A DNA stretch of 64,000 nt from positions 62,001 to 126,000 of the forward strand of contig JAHQRK010000003.1 in the NCBI GenBank assembly GCA_019828595.1. Direction: 5' to 3'. Both the position numbers and the translations under genes were made by a program. Shown one piece after another: positions 54,812 to 64,000 of this stretch. Origin of the DNA: Aphanomyces cochlioides. Its lineage: Eukaryota; Oomycota; Saprolegniomycetes; Saprolegniales; Verrucalvaceae. How positions within the stretch are numbered: the first letter of the stretch is position 1; every line of letters begins with the position of its first letter. The notes beneath the pieces are model-generated. The model was not told the DNA's origin. It did not search any database and worked only from the letters and a program-made list of their open reading frames with translations.

Positions 54812-56919
54812 ATGGGGAAGCCGCGGCCGAGGACGGCATTGCCGCAAGTTTCATCTAGGAAAAAGACCCACACGACGATATCTCCAAACCATGTGCCAAG
54901 ACGCGTCGCCATGGCTGTTGCGACGTCTACTCTCAAAATTTCAGCATCGATTGAGGTCGACATACGCCCAGACGCCAACACCATGGCAACCACACAGCAG
55001 CGTCTTCGTTCCTTGACCAAGTCGGGAGCTTTTCAACCAGACATTGACTTTGATGGACTGCGACCACTCGTTGATATTGCATATTGGTCTACGTTTGGTG
55101 AAGTGCGGCGAGATGCGGCGTCGGCATTTGCTACACTGAGCAAAAATGGTACCTCGAGCTCTATCTCAACCATTCCTTACGCAACGTAGCTGGCAATTTG
55201 GAGATTCTCGCCCAAGCCGGTGGACTTGGTGCTGCGCTTGCGTTCCTCCATGGAGCTAAAGAATCGATGGATCTTGCAATTCTTCGAGATGCTGCTGATA
55301 CACTGGCGAAGCTCACACAACTACCAAGTGTGCAATTGAAACTTCTCCAGGCCCCTCAAGGGATTCAAACGGTCTTTGCTCTTGTGCACATTTCTGACTG
55401 TCAACTCAAACGATCGGCGATTGAAATTCTTCTCAACGTCGTTCAATTCCCAGACGCTGCGGTTTCTGTGGCCACCATGGGTGGGTTTCGAGTCGTTCTA
55501 CATCTTTTACGACGAATGACGACGAAAAAAGACAAGCGGCTCAAGCAGAAGGCAGCACAGCTCCTGAAACTCCTCTCTGAGCCAGACAGAAACAAAGAAA
55601 CACTTGTCGAAGAGATCGATCTCGTCCAAATGTTTGCGGGACTCATTCAGGACCCGTACTTGGACACCGACGGGGTTTTTCGAAAGGAATTGTTTGAAGC
55701 GTTGCTGTTCTTGTCCATGGACCGCCGTGTTGCTCGCGTGTTCGTTCAAATGCACGTCGTTCCAAGCTTGCTGTCGTTGGTGAGCGACGATCTGCCAGCT
55801 CAATCGATCTTTCTTGTCTTTTCTATCCTGGAAGCGTTTGCATCCGATCCAAAGAATCGATTAGGGCTCATCCAGGACGACGTTTTACCAACCATTCTTG
55901 CCTTCCACAGCGCCACCATCGACATCTGCGTCAAGTCTTTGGCCATTCTCAACCACTTTGTCGTTCTTACTGCCCCACAGCGACAGCCATTGATTGATCT
56001 TGGTGTCGTCGAAATTGTCAGCTCCGAGAAACTTAATGCCCATGCCACGGACAAACGCGTCAAGAAGCTCAGTGTCTCACTCCTCACGGCACTGACAGCC
56101 GTGGACTCACCCCAAGCAGTTCCACGCACCGAGATGCCAGTAGATCACTTGCATCATGTCCAATTGGTCTCTCGTGGAATTCTTCCCATGCTCTTTGAGC
56201 TCATCAATGACAGCGACCATGCGTGTCGTGTCGACGTCGTGACAGCCCTTTGGCATTTGTCTGAGAGCGACTGCACCCGCATCATGATGTGCAAGAAACT
56301 TGTCCTGGAGGCGTTGTTTGCGCTGTCGATTCAACACGATGCAGCCTTACGAGAAAAGATTGCAAAAGTACTTGCTGACTTTGCAACGAAGCCTGAAAAT
56401 GCCCACAAGCTCATGGACGCTCGCATCCTTCTTTTTCTCGTCAAGTGCATTGCGCCGTCTTGTCGGCATGACGTCTTGAGGTTTGCATCCTGTCCGTCGA
56501 CTTGGTAATATTTGACTTTGGTGGATAGGTACGAGGCTGTTCGTGCTTTGGCTGGTCTTTCATCTGCCAAGATCAAGGAAGTCCGAGACAGACTCGTTCA
56601 AAATGGTGTCGTTGGGTTTCTCCTGCGCATATCCAACCTCCAAGACCCAAAGATGGGCGTCGTGGCCGCCACAGCCAAGTTAGCCGAAGTTGCCATGTCG
56701 AATCTTCGTCACGATGTTGCGGCTTTGAGGATACAAGGGCTCATGCGAAACTGGCTCATGAAGAAGGACGGCGCAGTGCGTCCAGACGAGCCGACGAACA
56801 AGCTGTCACCGAGGAAGAAACGCTTCCAGCACGTTGCGATCCGTGCTGCGAAAGTGTTGGCGCCAAAGCATGATGCATCGACGGAAGCAATTCAAAATCG
56901 CTTCTTGTCAAATTGGTAA
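54812..56919 (+). CDS. Armadillo-repeat protein with IQ-like C-terminus
   Basis: Three exons (introns 55149-55189 and 56481-56528) give 672 residues. The N-terminus is basic. Most of the protein is ARM/HEAT-type helical repeats (LAILRDAADTLAKLTQLPSV, RSAIEILLNVVQFPDAAVSV, RRVARVFVQMHVVPSLLSLV, RVDVVTALWHLSESDCTRIM). Near the end AALRIQGLMRNWLMKKDG looks like an IQ calmodulin-binding helix, and the tail is basic. It is probably a cytoskeletal or ciliary scaffold; this is an inference from architecture. A damaged copy of part of this gene lies at about 58536-58735. Confidence 0.82.
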
Positions 56920-57246
56920 ATGATGAGATATGAATCCTACTGCAATTGAAAACAACCATGGCGACGCTTTGTCGCCGACGACCACGGAGTTTCAGGGCTA
57001 CTGGTGCGTTGTGGTTGACAGATGAAGGCATATGTCGGAGTGATAGCGATGATTGAACGAGGCAATGAAGCTCAATCATCAGAGGGACGCTCTTAACGCA
57101 GGTGTGCTCGTTCGTTCCATGAGACGAAAATGGCTAAGGTAGACTCAATCATGGCGCAATGGAACTAAAGAGAACGACTTCAAAAAGTTCATTAAGCAAG
57201 TTATTGTTACTAGCTAGATGAATGCATGCGTCTTGAAGGGAAAATG

Positions 57247-57740
57247 CTATCCCCACAAGCTATTCGGAAAGTGTCGTAGGAATCTGCCCAGGGTATTGGA
57301 ACGTGCACGTGGCACGTAGAGATGGGCGATCGGCAGCGAATCTGGCCCTCCAACGGCGATGATGCGCTGGGTCCACGGATGCAAATCCAGTCTTGCCAGA
57401 GAGCCACTCACATCGCCGAACTGCTCTTGCGTACAAGGAAGACATGTAGTGCCAAGAGCAGGAGCAGCGTTTTCAGCTCGCACATACTCGAGCAGGGCTT
57501 GCTTGAAGTTCTCCACGGTCATTTGGGCAGGAAGAGGAAACGGACTAGGCGGTAATGGCACACCTTGAGCAGCAGCTTGTGCTTGCGCCTGCTGAATAGC
57601 TTGAACAAAGACGCGTATGTTGATCCAACCAAAAATGACGGGACCTCTTCCACGTGAACAGACAGTTGCATGATCTTGTTGTGGAGGTATTCCTCTCCGT
57701 TCGTTTTCAAGATGCCTTCAAGAGGGACAATAAGGCTCAT
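57247..57740 (-). pseudogene. Small unknown gene family, copy A (one frameshift)
   Basis: Opens MSLIVPLEGILKTNGEEYLH with the helix NKIMQLSVHVEE. One base is missing near 57640, after which the homologous frame continues (FVQAIQQAQAQAAAQG, VPLPPSPFPLPAQMTVENFK, TTCLPCTQEQFG, PWTQRIIAVGG, RFLRHFPNSLWG) to a TAG at 57247. The copy at 58958-59691 has the intact frame at the same place, so this one is likely broken. A Cys-Pro-Cys motif and a Pro-rich linker are notable. I do not recognise the family. It is convergent with the ARM gene. Confidence 0.55.
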
Positions 57741-58535
57741 CGTATGAAGAACGGCTCAGTTCAGGGCTGATTTAAAATTAAGGAGCTCACAGGTTCACAC
57801 AATTAAAATGAATGCACAACTGTCACTCATCCTAAGCAATCAGCAAATCTAATAGAGCTGTCTATAACTTCTGGACTTTGATTGATTTTGCCTCGTGAGT
57901 CTCAGTGCTTTACACGTCGTACTGAAGCCGAAAGATCAGACGCCATCTTGTTGATCATCTTCTTGCCTTCGTGCTCTGCTTCTGGTTGTGCTGTCTTGTT
58001 TCTGTTTGAACCCTGTCCCAAACAATTTCTTTTGTAGAAAAGACAGAAAAAGATCTTCTTGGCAAAGTCATCCAAAATGGCAAACCAGAGCCTTCTGGAT
58101 TGAATTCAATGGAGATCGCCTTGGCATAAGTTGTGTACTTTTGAGTTCATCTCCCTTCACCTACAGTGTCAAGAATGTTTGAATTGTCTTCGCATGTGTC
58201 GTCATTTCCATGGAAATTCTTCGAATCCGCGATAAATGACAATTTGACACTAAGGTCGAAACGCATGTAGCCCTCCGCCTACTCGACTCATACCATGGCT
58301 GTTTTACCATTGATTGCACCTATTAAAAGAACTTAGCACGCTTTTGCGTACTCGAACTATCTACTTCACAATATATGCTTCGTCATTGCGGTTGACTGTA
58401 AGTCCAAGCACAATTTCCTCGAATCGATTGACATAACAAGGGTTAAACATGCATCCAAGATAGTCCGACAGCGCAAATGCGGTATCCAGCAATTCAAAGG
58501 AATAAATCGCCCCATTCGAAAATACGTCTTGGGGG
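57741..58535. other. Spacer between repeat-family copies, no gene seen
   Basis: A+T-rich, with stops in all frames. No conserved ORF or RNA recognised. Confidence 0.5.
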
Positions 58536-58735
58536 AGCTGACAGCGTCAAGTTCAGCGAGTTACTTATCACTTTTCTGGCAGTCGTAGACTCACCCCAAG
58601 CAGTTCCACGCACCGAGATGCCAGTAGATCACTTGCATCTTGTCCAATTGGTCTCATGTGAAATTCTGCCCATGCTAATCGGTTCTTGTCAAATTGGTAA
58701 ATGATGAAATATGAACCATGTTTCAGATTGGATCC
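58536..58735 (+). repeat. Duplicated, internally deleted fragment of the armadillo gene
   Basis: 58581-58676 is almost identical to 56101-56195 of the ARM gene (same words tcaccccaagcagttccacg and gatgccagtagatcacttgc). At 58677 it jumps to sequence matching 56896 onward (ttcttgtcaaattggtaaat), that is, the gene's last codons and 3' flank. About 700 bp of coding sequence is missing at the join. The homology continues into the unknown family gene downstream. Confidence 0.8.
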
Positions 58736-58957
58736 AATTAAGGCCGAAACCTTGTCGCCGACTGCCATGGAGTTTCGGCGCTATTGAGCTCATAATTAAA
58801 AGGGACATTCTGGATGCAGACATATTCGATCGAAGTGGCGAGAATGGCTAAAGCTTAAGATTAATCTAGAAGCGATAAAGCCTCATGAGAAATCGATGGA
58901 GAAGGTTCATGAAGCAGTTTATTACTTGCTTGATTAGGATGTATGCGTTTGACTGGG

Positions 58958-59691
58958 CTATCCCCACAAGCTATTCGGAAAGTGTTGAATGCTTCTCTCG
59001 AGAGTATTGGAACTTTGACGAGGCACGTAGACATGGGCGATTGGCAGCAAATTTGGCCCTCCAACGGCGATGATGCGTTGGGTCCACGGATGCAAATCCA
59101 GTCTTGCCAGAGAAGTAATCACATGGCCGAACTGCCCTAGCGTACATGGAAGACATGTATGGTGCATGCAACTCCCAAATGTGATTTCACCTCAGAGACG
59201 TCGTCCAGAGACATCTCGAATCCACACGCCACCGTTGCATGCAGTTTCTAAAGCTCAAACTCGCAAGAGTCTCTCCTCTCGCTCGCTTTACGTTTGAATA
59301 ACTGCAAGCGAACCTCTGACTCTTGGGATCACTTTGTGGCCTATTTGATGGCATTGCAGCACTGCCCTAGCGTACATGGAAGACAGGTAGTGTCGAGACG
59401 ATCAGCAGCGCCATGAACTCGCGCATACTCAACCAATGCTTCCTTGAAGCTCTGCACGTTCACAGGACCAGGAAGAACAAGCGGATTAGGTGGCAATGGC
59501 ACACCTCCTGGAGCAACAGCTTGCTCTTGAGCCGCGTGAATAGCTTGAACAAAGCCTTCCACGTTCTGCCAGCCAAAAATCAAGGGTGGCTCCTCTTCTG
59601 CGTGAACAGACAGTTGCATAATCTTGTCGTAGAGATGTTCTTCTCCATTCGCCCTCAAGACATCTTCGAGCAGAGCAGTTGTATCGTTCAT
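58958..59691 (-). pseudogene. Small unknown gene family, copy C split by an insertion
   Basis: Reading from the ATG at 59691: TTALLEDVLRANGEEHLYDK, then IMQLSVHAEEEPPLIFGW, VEGFVQAIHAAQEQA, then the Pro-rich part and TTCLPCTLGQ, ending at a stop at 59341. The expected C-terminal part resumes at 59167 with TCLPCTLGQFGHV and runs to HFPNSLWG and a stop at 58958. So one gene copy is interrupted by about 230 bp, with the TCLPCTLGQ codons duplicated on both sides. Confidence 0.6.
59131..59390. repeat. 230-bp insertion flanked by a 25-29 bp direct repeat
   Basis: The word actgccctagcgtacatgga begins at 59131 and again at 59361, and the match runs for at least 25 bp (29 with one mismatch). The DNA between them has no counterpart in copy A. 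It contains an inverted pair (gcatgcaact near 59164 and gttgcatgca near 59233). Confidence 0.75.
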
Positions 59692-59999
59692 GATGTCGTA
59701 TTCTCCGTTGACTTCAACTGCAAATATGTTTTTTATGCTCATTTTGCGACAAGGTTCAAACGAAAAGAAGCAACGCAGAAAGAAGATAACTGAGATGACT
59801 TCTGATCTTTCGGAGTCCAGTAAAGAAGTGTATAACACTATTGTTTCATATGAGACTAAAATCAAAGTCTAGACGTGATAGAGCTTATGCACAACGTGAT
59901 TAGCTGATTGCAAAGGATGAATGGTAATTGTGGAAATTTTTTCAATATATTCTGCTTTGTGCACCAACTCGGTTCTGCGTATTCAACAGCGATTGACAC

Positions 60000-60127
60000 C
60001 ATGAACGATAAAAGCCAAAAAATCACGGGCGGTTTATCTTCTGCGTGAACAGATACTAGTAGTTGCAAGATCTTGCCGTAGAGATGTTCCTCTCCATTAG
60101 CCCTCAAGGCAGAGCAGTTTTATCGCT
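60000..60127 (-). pseudogene. Small unknown gene family, copy D, N-terminal fragment
   Basis: The minus strand reads LRANGEEHLYGKILQLLVSV followed by HAEDKPPVIFW. This matches the N-terminal 40 residues of copies A and C with small insertions, then the similarity ends. No matching C-terminus follows. Confidence 0.5.
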
Positions 60128-60525
60128 CATAGTGTCGATGGCTTGCGAGTGCGCAGAACAGAGTTGGTGAACGACGGCTCAGTTCATCGTTGAATCGAAA
60201 GTGAGGCGCTCAAAGCTTAAAATTCATCACAATCTAACCGAGGCTTGTACACAACTGTCGTTCATCTTTTGCTTCGAGTTAGTTACGTAATACTGTCTAT
60301 AAAATCTGTCAGTTGTAGCGGACACATCCTCAGGAGTCTCGTATCTAACATTCCTGCTTTACTCGTCTTTCCCGATGCCTAGATCAGATTTACTTGTCTT
60401 ACTTTTGCCTTGAGGAAAAGATTTTTCAAATAAAATCGAAAATGTTATTGGAAATTGTTATTGGAAATTGTCTATTTTTCCTTAATTTTTCCATTTTGAA
60501 GTCAATTTCATTTGAATTAATCTGC
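60128..60525. other. Intergenic, 5' side of RAD1
   Basis: A+T-rich with a repeated short word (ttattggaaattgt near 60444 and 60456). No gene seen. It should contain the RAD1 promoter. Confidence 0.5.
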
Positions 60526-61523
60526 ATGGCGGTAAGAAATGAGGTTGAAGCCTTGTCGCCGACGACACCGCTGTCTCCTTCTCGTACTCCAAACCGTCGT
60601 GACAGCTCAGTCCTTATGAGTTGTTCGATCGATAATGCCAAGCATCTTCACACGCTCTTGTCCTGTCTGAGCTTGGGACGCAAGAAGGATCAGCAGGTGC
60701 GATGTGATATCGATCCATCAGGTTGACAAGCTTCAATTTGAAGCCTCCATGTTCATCAGCTTGTCATCGTAGGGCTATACTTCACAGCACATTCCAAGGG
60801 AAAGTCTGTCCAGGTAGAATTCTATTTCTCTCCTTGCAAGCTCAGTTTGGGTAGATCAAGACAAGTCTGGCGAGTGACTTGTTCGATTCGTATGAGTACC
60901 ATGTGGAGGAAACGCTGGGGTTTCGTATTTCGTTGCACCACCTCCTCGACGGCTTGAGTGTGTTTGGCACGTCCTCAATGGCGTCGACCTCTGTCACATG
61001 TAGCTTTGACGAAGAAACGTCATGTTTCCAAATGGTTCTCACTGAAAACGGAGTTCTGGCAGAATGTGCCATTCACGCCATGGTCCAAGACGATCTCAAT
61101 GACTTCACACAAGGCGATTTTGAGCGTAGTTTCGAGAGTTCGATTGTAGCTGGGCGCGTCATTATTCAGTCGAATGCTCTTCTCGAAGTTGCCAACGAGT
61201 TTTCAGATCTCCCACCAGCTGCATCCATTGAGATCAAGATGCACCCTGACAATGCCCTCCAACTCAGAGCTGAGACTGACGGCAGTTCGTGCGAGATTGA
61301 CGTGGACAAATCGTCACCTGCACTGATTGAATACGAAGCAAGCACTGAAATTGCATCGACCTTCCAGTGGAGTCTTCTCCAGCATAGCTTCCAAGGCCTG
61401 CACTTTGCTTCCGAATCCTTTGTCCGACTCAATGCTGAAGGTTACTGCTCGATTCAGCACATGGCGCTCCTTGGCTCGAAACGAGCCTTCATCGACGCTT
61501 TACTCTGTCCTGATGCCACGTGA
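60526..61523 (+). CDS. RAD1: RAD1, subunit of the 9-1-1 DNA damage checkpoint clamp
   Basis: Three exons (introns 60722-60772 and 60814-60854) give 301 residues. The order of blocks matches human RAD1: SCSIDNAKHLHTLLSCLSLG, a strand GLYFTAHSKGKSVQ, then SLASDLFDSYEYHVEE followed by FRISLHHLLDGLSVFGTSS, the typical first-lobe core. The second lobe contains SIEIKMHPDNALQLRAE and ends SIQHMALLG. RAD1 forms a PCNA-like ring with RAD9 and HUS1 that is loaded at damaged DNA to activate the ATR kinase. The N-terminal 20 residues are Ser/Pro-rich and variable. The stop is about 20 bp from the convergent FAM210-like gene. Confidence 0.88.
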
Positions 61524-61544
61524 ACAGTTTAATGATTCATTCGA

Positions 61545-62030
61545 TTATACTACACTCTTGGGATCTTTCTTTGGCGATTGTGGCGGGCGGATCTTGTTCC
61601 ACTGCCGCACCACAATCGGTGTGACAAAGAAGGTCAGGGGCCAACGAACTGGAGCCAAAAGCTTGTAAACCGCATAGGCCACCATGGCATTACTGGCAGT
61701 CTCAACGTTTTCGCTGTCTTGGGTCATGTTCGCCTGTACGGCAGCTTGAATACTGGTCATCCAACTACCAAGGAACGATCCAACATCAAGGCCTCGGGAG
61801 ATGCTCAAGTAGAGGATTGAATATGACGCCAGCGAGAGAGTCGTATGGGTGACGACACCAACAGTTCCATATACTTGAAGGAATCGTTTGCCTTTTTGTG
61901 CCCAGGACTCATTAGTGGTAGTTGGCGGAGACGCTGGTGATGTAGAGCTCATCGACACTGCTGAGATTGAGGAGCAGAGGAGCGGACGTGCCGGACGAGC
62001 AATGATTCGGAGTGGGCCATGTAACATCAT
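61545..62030 (-). CDS. FAM210/DUF1279-like mitochondrial membrane protein
   Basis: A single exon of 161 residues. The N-terminus (MLHGPLRIIARPARPLLCSS) is rich in Arg, Ser and hydrophobic residues without acids, as in a mitochondrial presequence. The DUF1279 core follows: GKRFLQVYGTVGVVTHTTLS, a hydrophobic segment LASYSILYLSISRGLDV, and AMVAYAVYKLLAPVRWPLTF followed by FVTPIVVR. FAM210 proteins sit in the mitochondrial inner membrane and affect organelle translation and haem synthesis in animals. The role here is inferred from family only. Confidence 0.8.
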   Translation of the reverse strand: MMLHGPLRIIARPARPLLCSSISAVSMSSTSPASPPTTTNESWAQKGKRFLQVYGTVGVVTHTTLSLASYSILYLSISRGLDVGSFLGSWMTSIQAAVQANMTQDSENVETASNAMVAYAVYKLLAPVRWPLTFFVTPIVVRQWNKIRPPQSPKKDPKSVV

Positions 62031-62373
62031 CTAAATTCGCGTGGAAACTTAAATGTAGAAAGTTTATTGGATGATAATTAATATTTAAGATCCAATCCAA
62101 TAATTCAAAATTTTAATAAATAGTGGAATTGGTTGAAAATAATCATTTTCTAACCAATTAATAAAGATTAGGGCTTGAAATATTGGATGAAATTTACACA
62201 AAAATCACTATTTATTCATTTCATTGGATATAATAATTTATTTTTGTCAAATTAAAGACGCTTTGGTTGGGTCATTTTCAAATTCGACAGGATGAGCCAA
62301 GATGTATTTGACGACTTGTACGACCATGGAGGATGTCTTGGGCTCATGCTAGATTTTCCGTAGCTACGAGCGG
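62031..62373. other. Intergenic, strongly A+T-rich divergent promoter region
   Basis: Contains repeated words of the type ttggatgataatta and attggttgaaaataa. No gene seen. Confidence 0.5.
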
Positions 62374-62773
62374 ATGATGCGACGGACGGCTCCGACAGTC
62401 ATTGTCATCGAATCTTCCAGTGACGAAGAGAACGAAGAATCAATCTCAACAACAATTGTCATACCCGAGAATCGAGCAGCTTCAACAAGTTATCCTGTCT
62501 ATTTGCAACGGAATCGACACGACAGAAAAGCCCGCAAACGATCAAAACGACGCATGGTGTCGGTTCCACAACGTTATTCTCGTCGATATGCACTAGCTAG
62601 TAAGTTGTACTCCCTTGTGCTTGTTACGTTGTGGACTTGTAGTGCACAACTTAGATTGGATTCGTCATCAGGCGTTTGCCCCCTTGAGCAGCCAACGCTT
62701 GAAAATCTTTCAGTCGATATCATTTCGCTCTCAAGCCCCGTCCGTCGTTCCCCCACCACCCCCACTATCTTGA
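62374..62773 (+). CDS. Small basic protein, unknown
   Basis: Two exons (intron 62600-62642, 43 nt) give 118 residues. The acidic stretch VIVIESSSDEENEESIS looks like a SUMO-interacting motif: a hydrophobic VIVI run followed by Ser and acidic residues. A basic region follows (RKARKRSKRRMV), then DWIRHQAFAPLSSQRLKIF and a proline run at the end. Reading through the intron instead would give 159 residues with a stop at 62853. The exon join is preferred because the intron has typical ends and size. Probably nuclear; function unknown. Confidence 0.55.
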
Positions 62774-62803
62774 AAAACACAACCAAACTGGGATTATTAC
62801 CAC

Positions 62804-63891
62804 TTAGTTTGCTTGCTGCACATAGGTTTCAAAAACTGGTCGCGCAGCCTTGATATTGAGCTGCGTGGTCGCGGGTTGGATTTGATCGTCACTCATAATC
62901 ACCATGATGTACGTGTTGGATGTGAAGAAGTCCATAAAAGCTGTAAAGTTGGAATTGCGCACTTCCATGCCTTGAAATTGCGCTTGCGTCTTGGAACAGC
63001 TGAGCTTAAACTGCTTGATGATATTGGAGATCTTTTCAAAGCGGTGAATGTCTCGGTGGTTTTTGTGCGTGGCATTCGCAATGACAAGGAACGTCGCGCG
63101 TTCAAAGAGAACCACTTCATCGGCATTGCAGATCGAGCAGAACTCGTTCAAATGGCTTTCCAAGTCTTGCATGTTGGGGATCAACGAGTAGACAATCGAT
63201 GACCACGCCCGGTAGAGTGTTTCATCCCAAATTGATGTGCCAAAGCAAACAGTTGGAATTGACTACAAACCCACAGAACTTGAGCAATGCAAGTTATCCT
63301 TGTCGACGTACCCCAGTGCGCGAGAGGATCATTTCTTTACGTTGCTCAAAGACAGCATCACGTTGAGATTCTGGCACAAGATCCATCTTGTGGATCAAAA
63401 CGAACACCTTGGCCGACTCCGAGTTTTGCTCAATAGCTTCCAAACAGCCATCGAAATGGTTCATATCCTTTTCGAGCTCGCGAGATTCAATGTCAAACAC
63501 GTAGATGAGCAGTTCGACGCTGCGGAAAATATGGTCACGTTGGCTTTCAAAGTAGTTTTCATAGAACGCATCTTGCCTAGCCACAATAAATCCTCAATTC
63601 GGTAGAAAATCATCCGACATACCCGCCGCAATCCCACAGATTCAAGACGAGGTTGCCTAAGAAACGCACATGCGAGTGCTCCACGTCAAGCGTTGGTCCA
63701 AGGCGCATCGTATCACGAGCTAGAATCAGCATGCCATCACTCGATGTGGAGGAGCCAAGAACATACCGAGGTAGTTGGCAAAGATGATGGATCGCATGGA
63801 TGTCTTGCCAGATCCTGACTTTCCCATCAATAGAACCTACAAGAAAGGGTGGACTCCTTGCGCTTTCTCCATGCTGCACCTTCTTCTTCAT
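62804..63891 (-). CDS. RagA/RagB (Gtr1) small GTPase
   Basis: Five exons (introns 63837-63879, 63720-63766, 63577-63622 and 63263-63311) give 300 residues. The first exon is 12 nt (MKKK). P-loop [20 protein letters not shown], switch region [28 protein letters not shown] and [19 protein letters not shown] are near-perfect RagA blocks. The C-terminal roadblock domain includes [28 protein letters not shown] and [12 protein letters not shown]. RagA/Gtr1 pairs with RagC/Gtr2 on the lysosome or vacuole and recruits TORC1 when amino acids are plentiful. The length agrees with the family (about 310). The open frame extends upstream of the ATG at 63891 without another ATG. Confidence 0.93.
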
Positions 63892-64000
63892 GTTAGTCTG
63901 CCCCTTCTTGTCTTTCTTGCGGCGATTCTGGCAATGCTTTCGTACTTTAGCAGAGTCGCCCAATAAAGTATTTATTTTTAAGTGCGAGATATTGCAGTTA

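Overview
This window is nuclear DNA from a compact eukaryotic genome. The best guess for the source is an oomycete of the Saprolegnia/Achlya/Aphanomyces type. That is an inference from gene style: GT-AG introns almost all 37-60 nt long, neighbouring genes often 10-60 bp apart, A+T-rich spacers, a bZIP-like protein with a non-standard basic region, ankyrin proteins, and a chromovirus/Harbinger/mariner transposon load. No rRNA, tRNA or CRISPR array was recognised. Gene models were built by hand by joining exons at GT-AG sites. For most intron-containing genes the joined exons stay in frame from start to stop, which supports the models.

Layout. 1-25.2 kb is housekeeping DNA: the 3' end of an auxilin-like J-domain gene, an ankyrin-PH-RING protein, an AGC kinase, a coiled-coil/Tudor-like nuclear protein, an IGHMBP2-like helicase, an F-box/LRR-like protein, a bZIP-like factor, proteasome chaperone PSMD5, a TPR protein, U6 snRNA processing enzyme USB1, the PP2A scaffold subunit and VPS15. 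25.2-39.6 kb is a transposon nest. A Harbinger-type element (DDE nuclease plus Myb/SANT-like partner, bounded by long inverted repeats) was invaded by a two-gene Tc1/mariner-like element, by a 432-bp relative of that element, and by a full-length chromovirus (Ty3/gypsy LTR retrotransposon). The chromovirus has LTRs that read as identical and a 5-bp target duplication, and it cuts the Harbinger nuclease gene in two.

39.6-56.9 kb is genic again: two convergent paralogous seven-helix membrane proteins, a large unrecognised coiled-coil protein, a conserved coiled-coil protein, a pair of divergently transcribed genes with RanBP2-type zinc fingers (one an FG nucleoporin of Nup153/Nup1 type), an ankyrin-repeat protein and an armadillo-repeat protein. 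57-60.2 kb holds decayed tandem copies of a small unknown gene and a duplicated, internally deleted piece of the armadillo gene. 60.5-64 kb carries checkpoint clamp subunit RAD1, a FAM210-like mitochondrial membrane protein, a small unknown protein and the RagA/Gtr1 GTPase.

The host genes are not an operon-like pathway cluster. RagA, VPS15, PP2A-A and the AGC kinase all belong to nutrient and growth signalling, but they are far apart and their co-occurrence may be chance. The most unusual material is the nested transposon block, the mariner-like element with a second gene, the chromovirus with an extra 5' ORF, the neighbouring zinc-finger genes and the inverted seven-helix pair.
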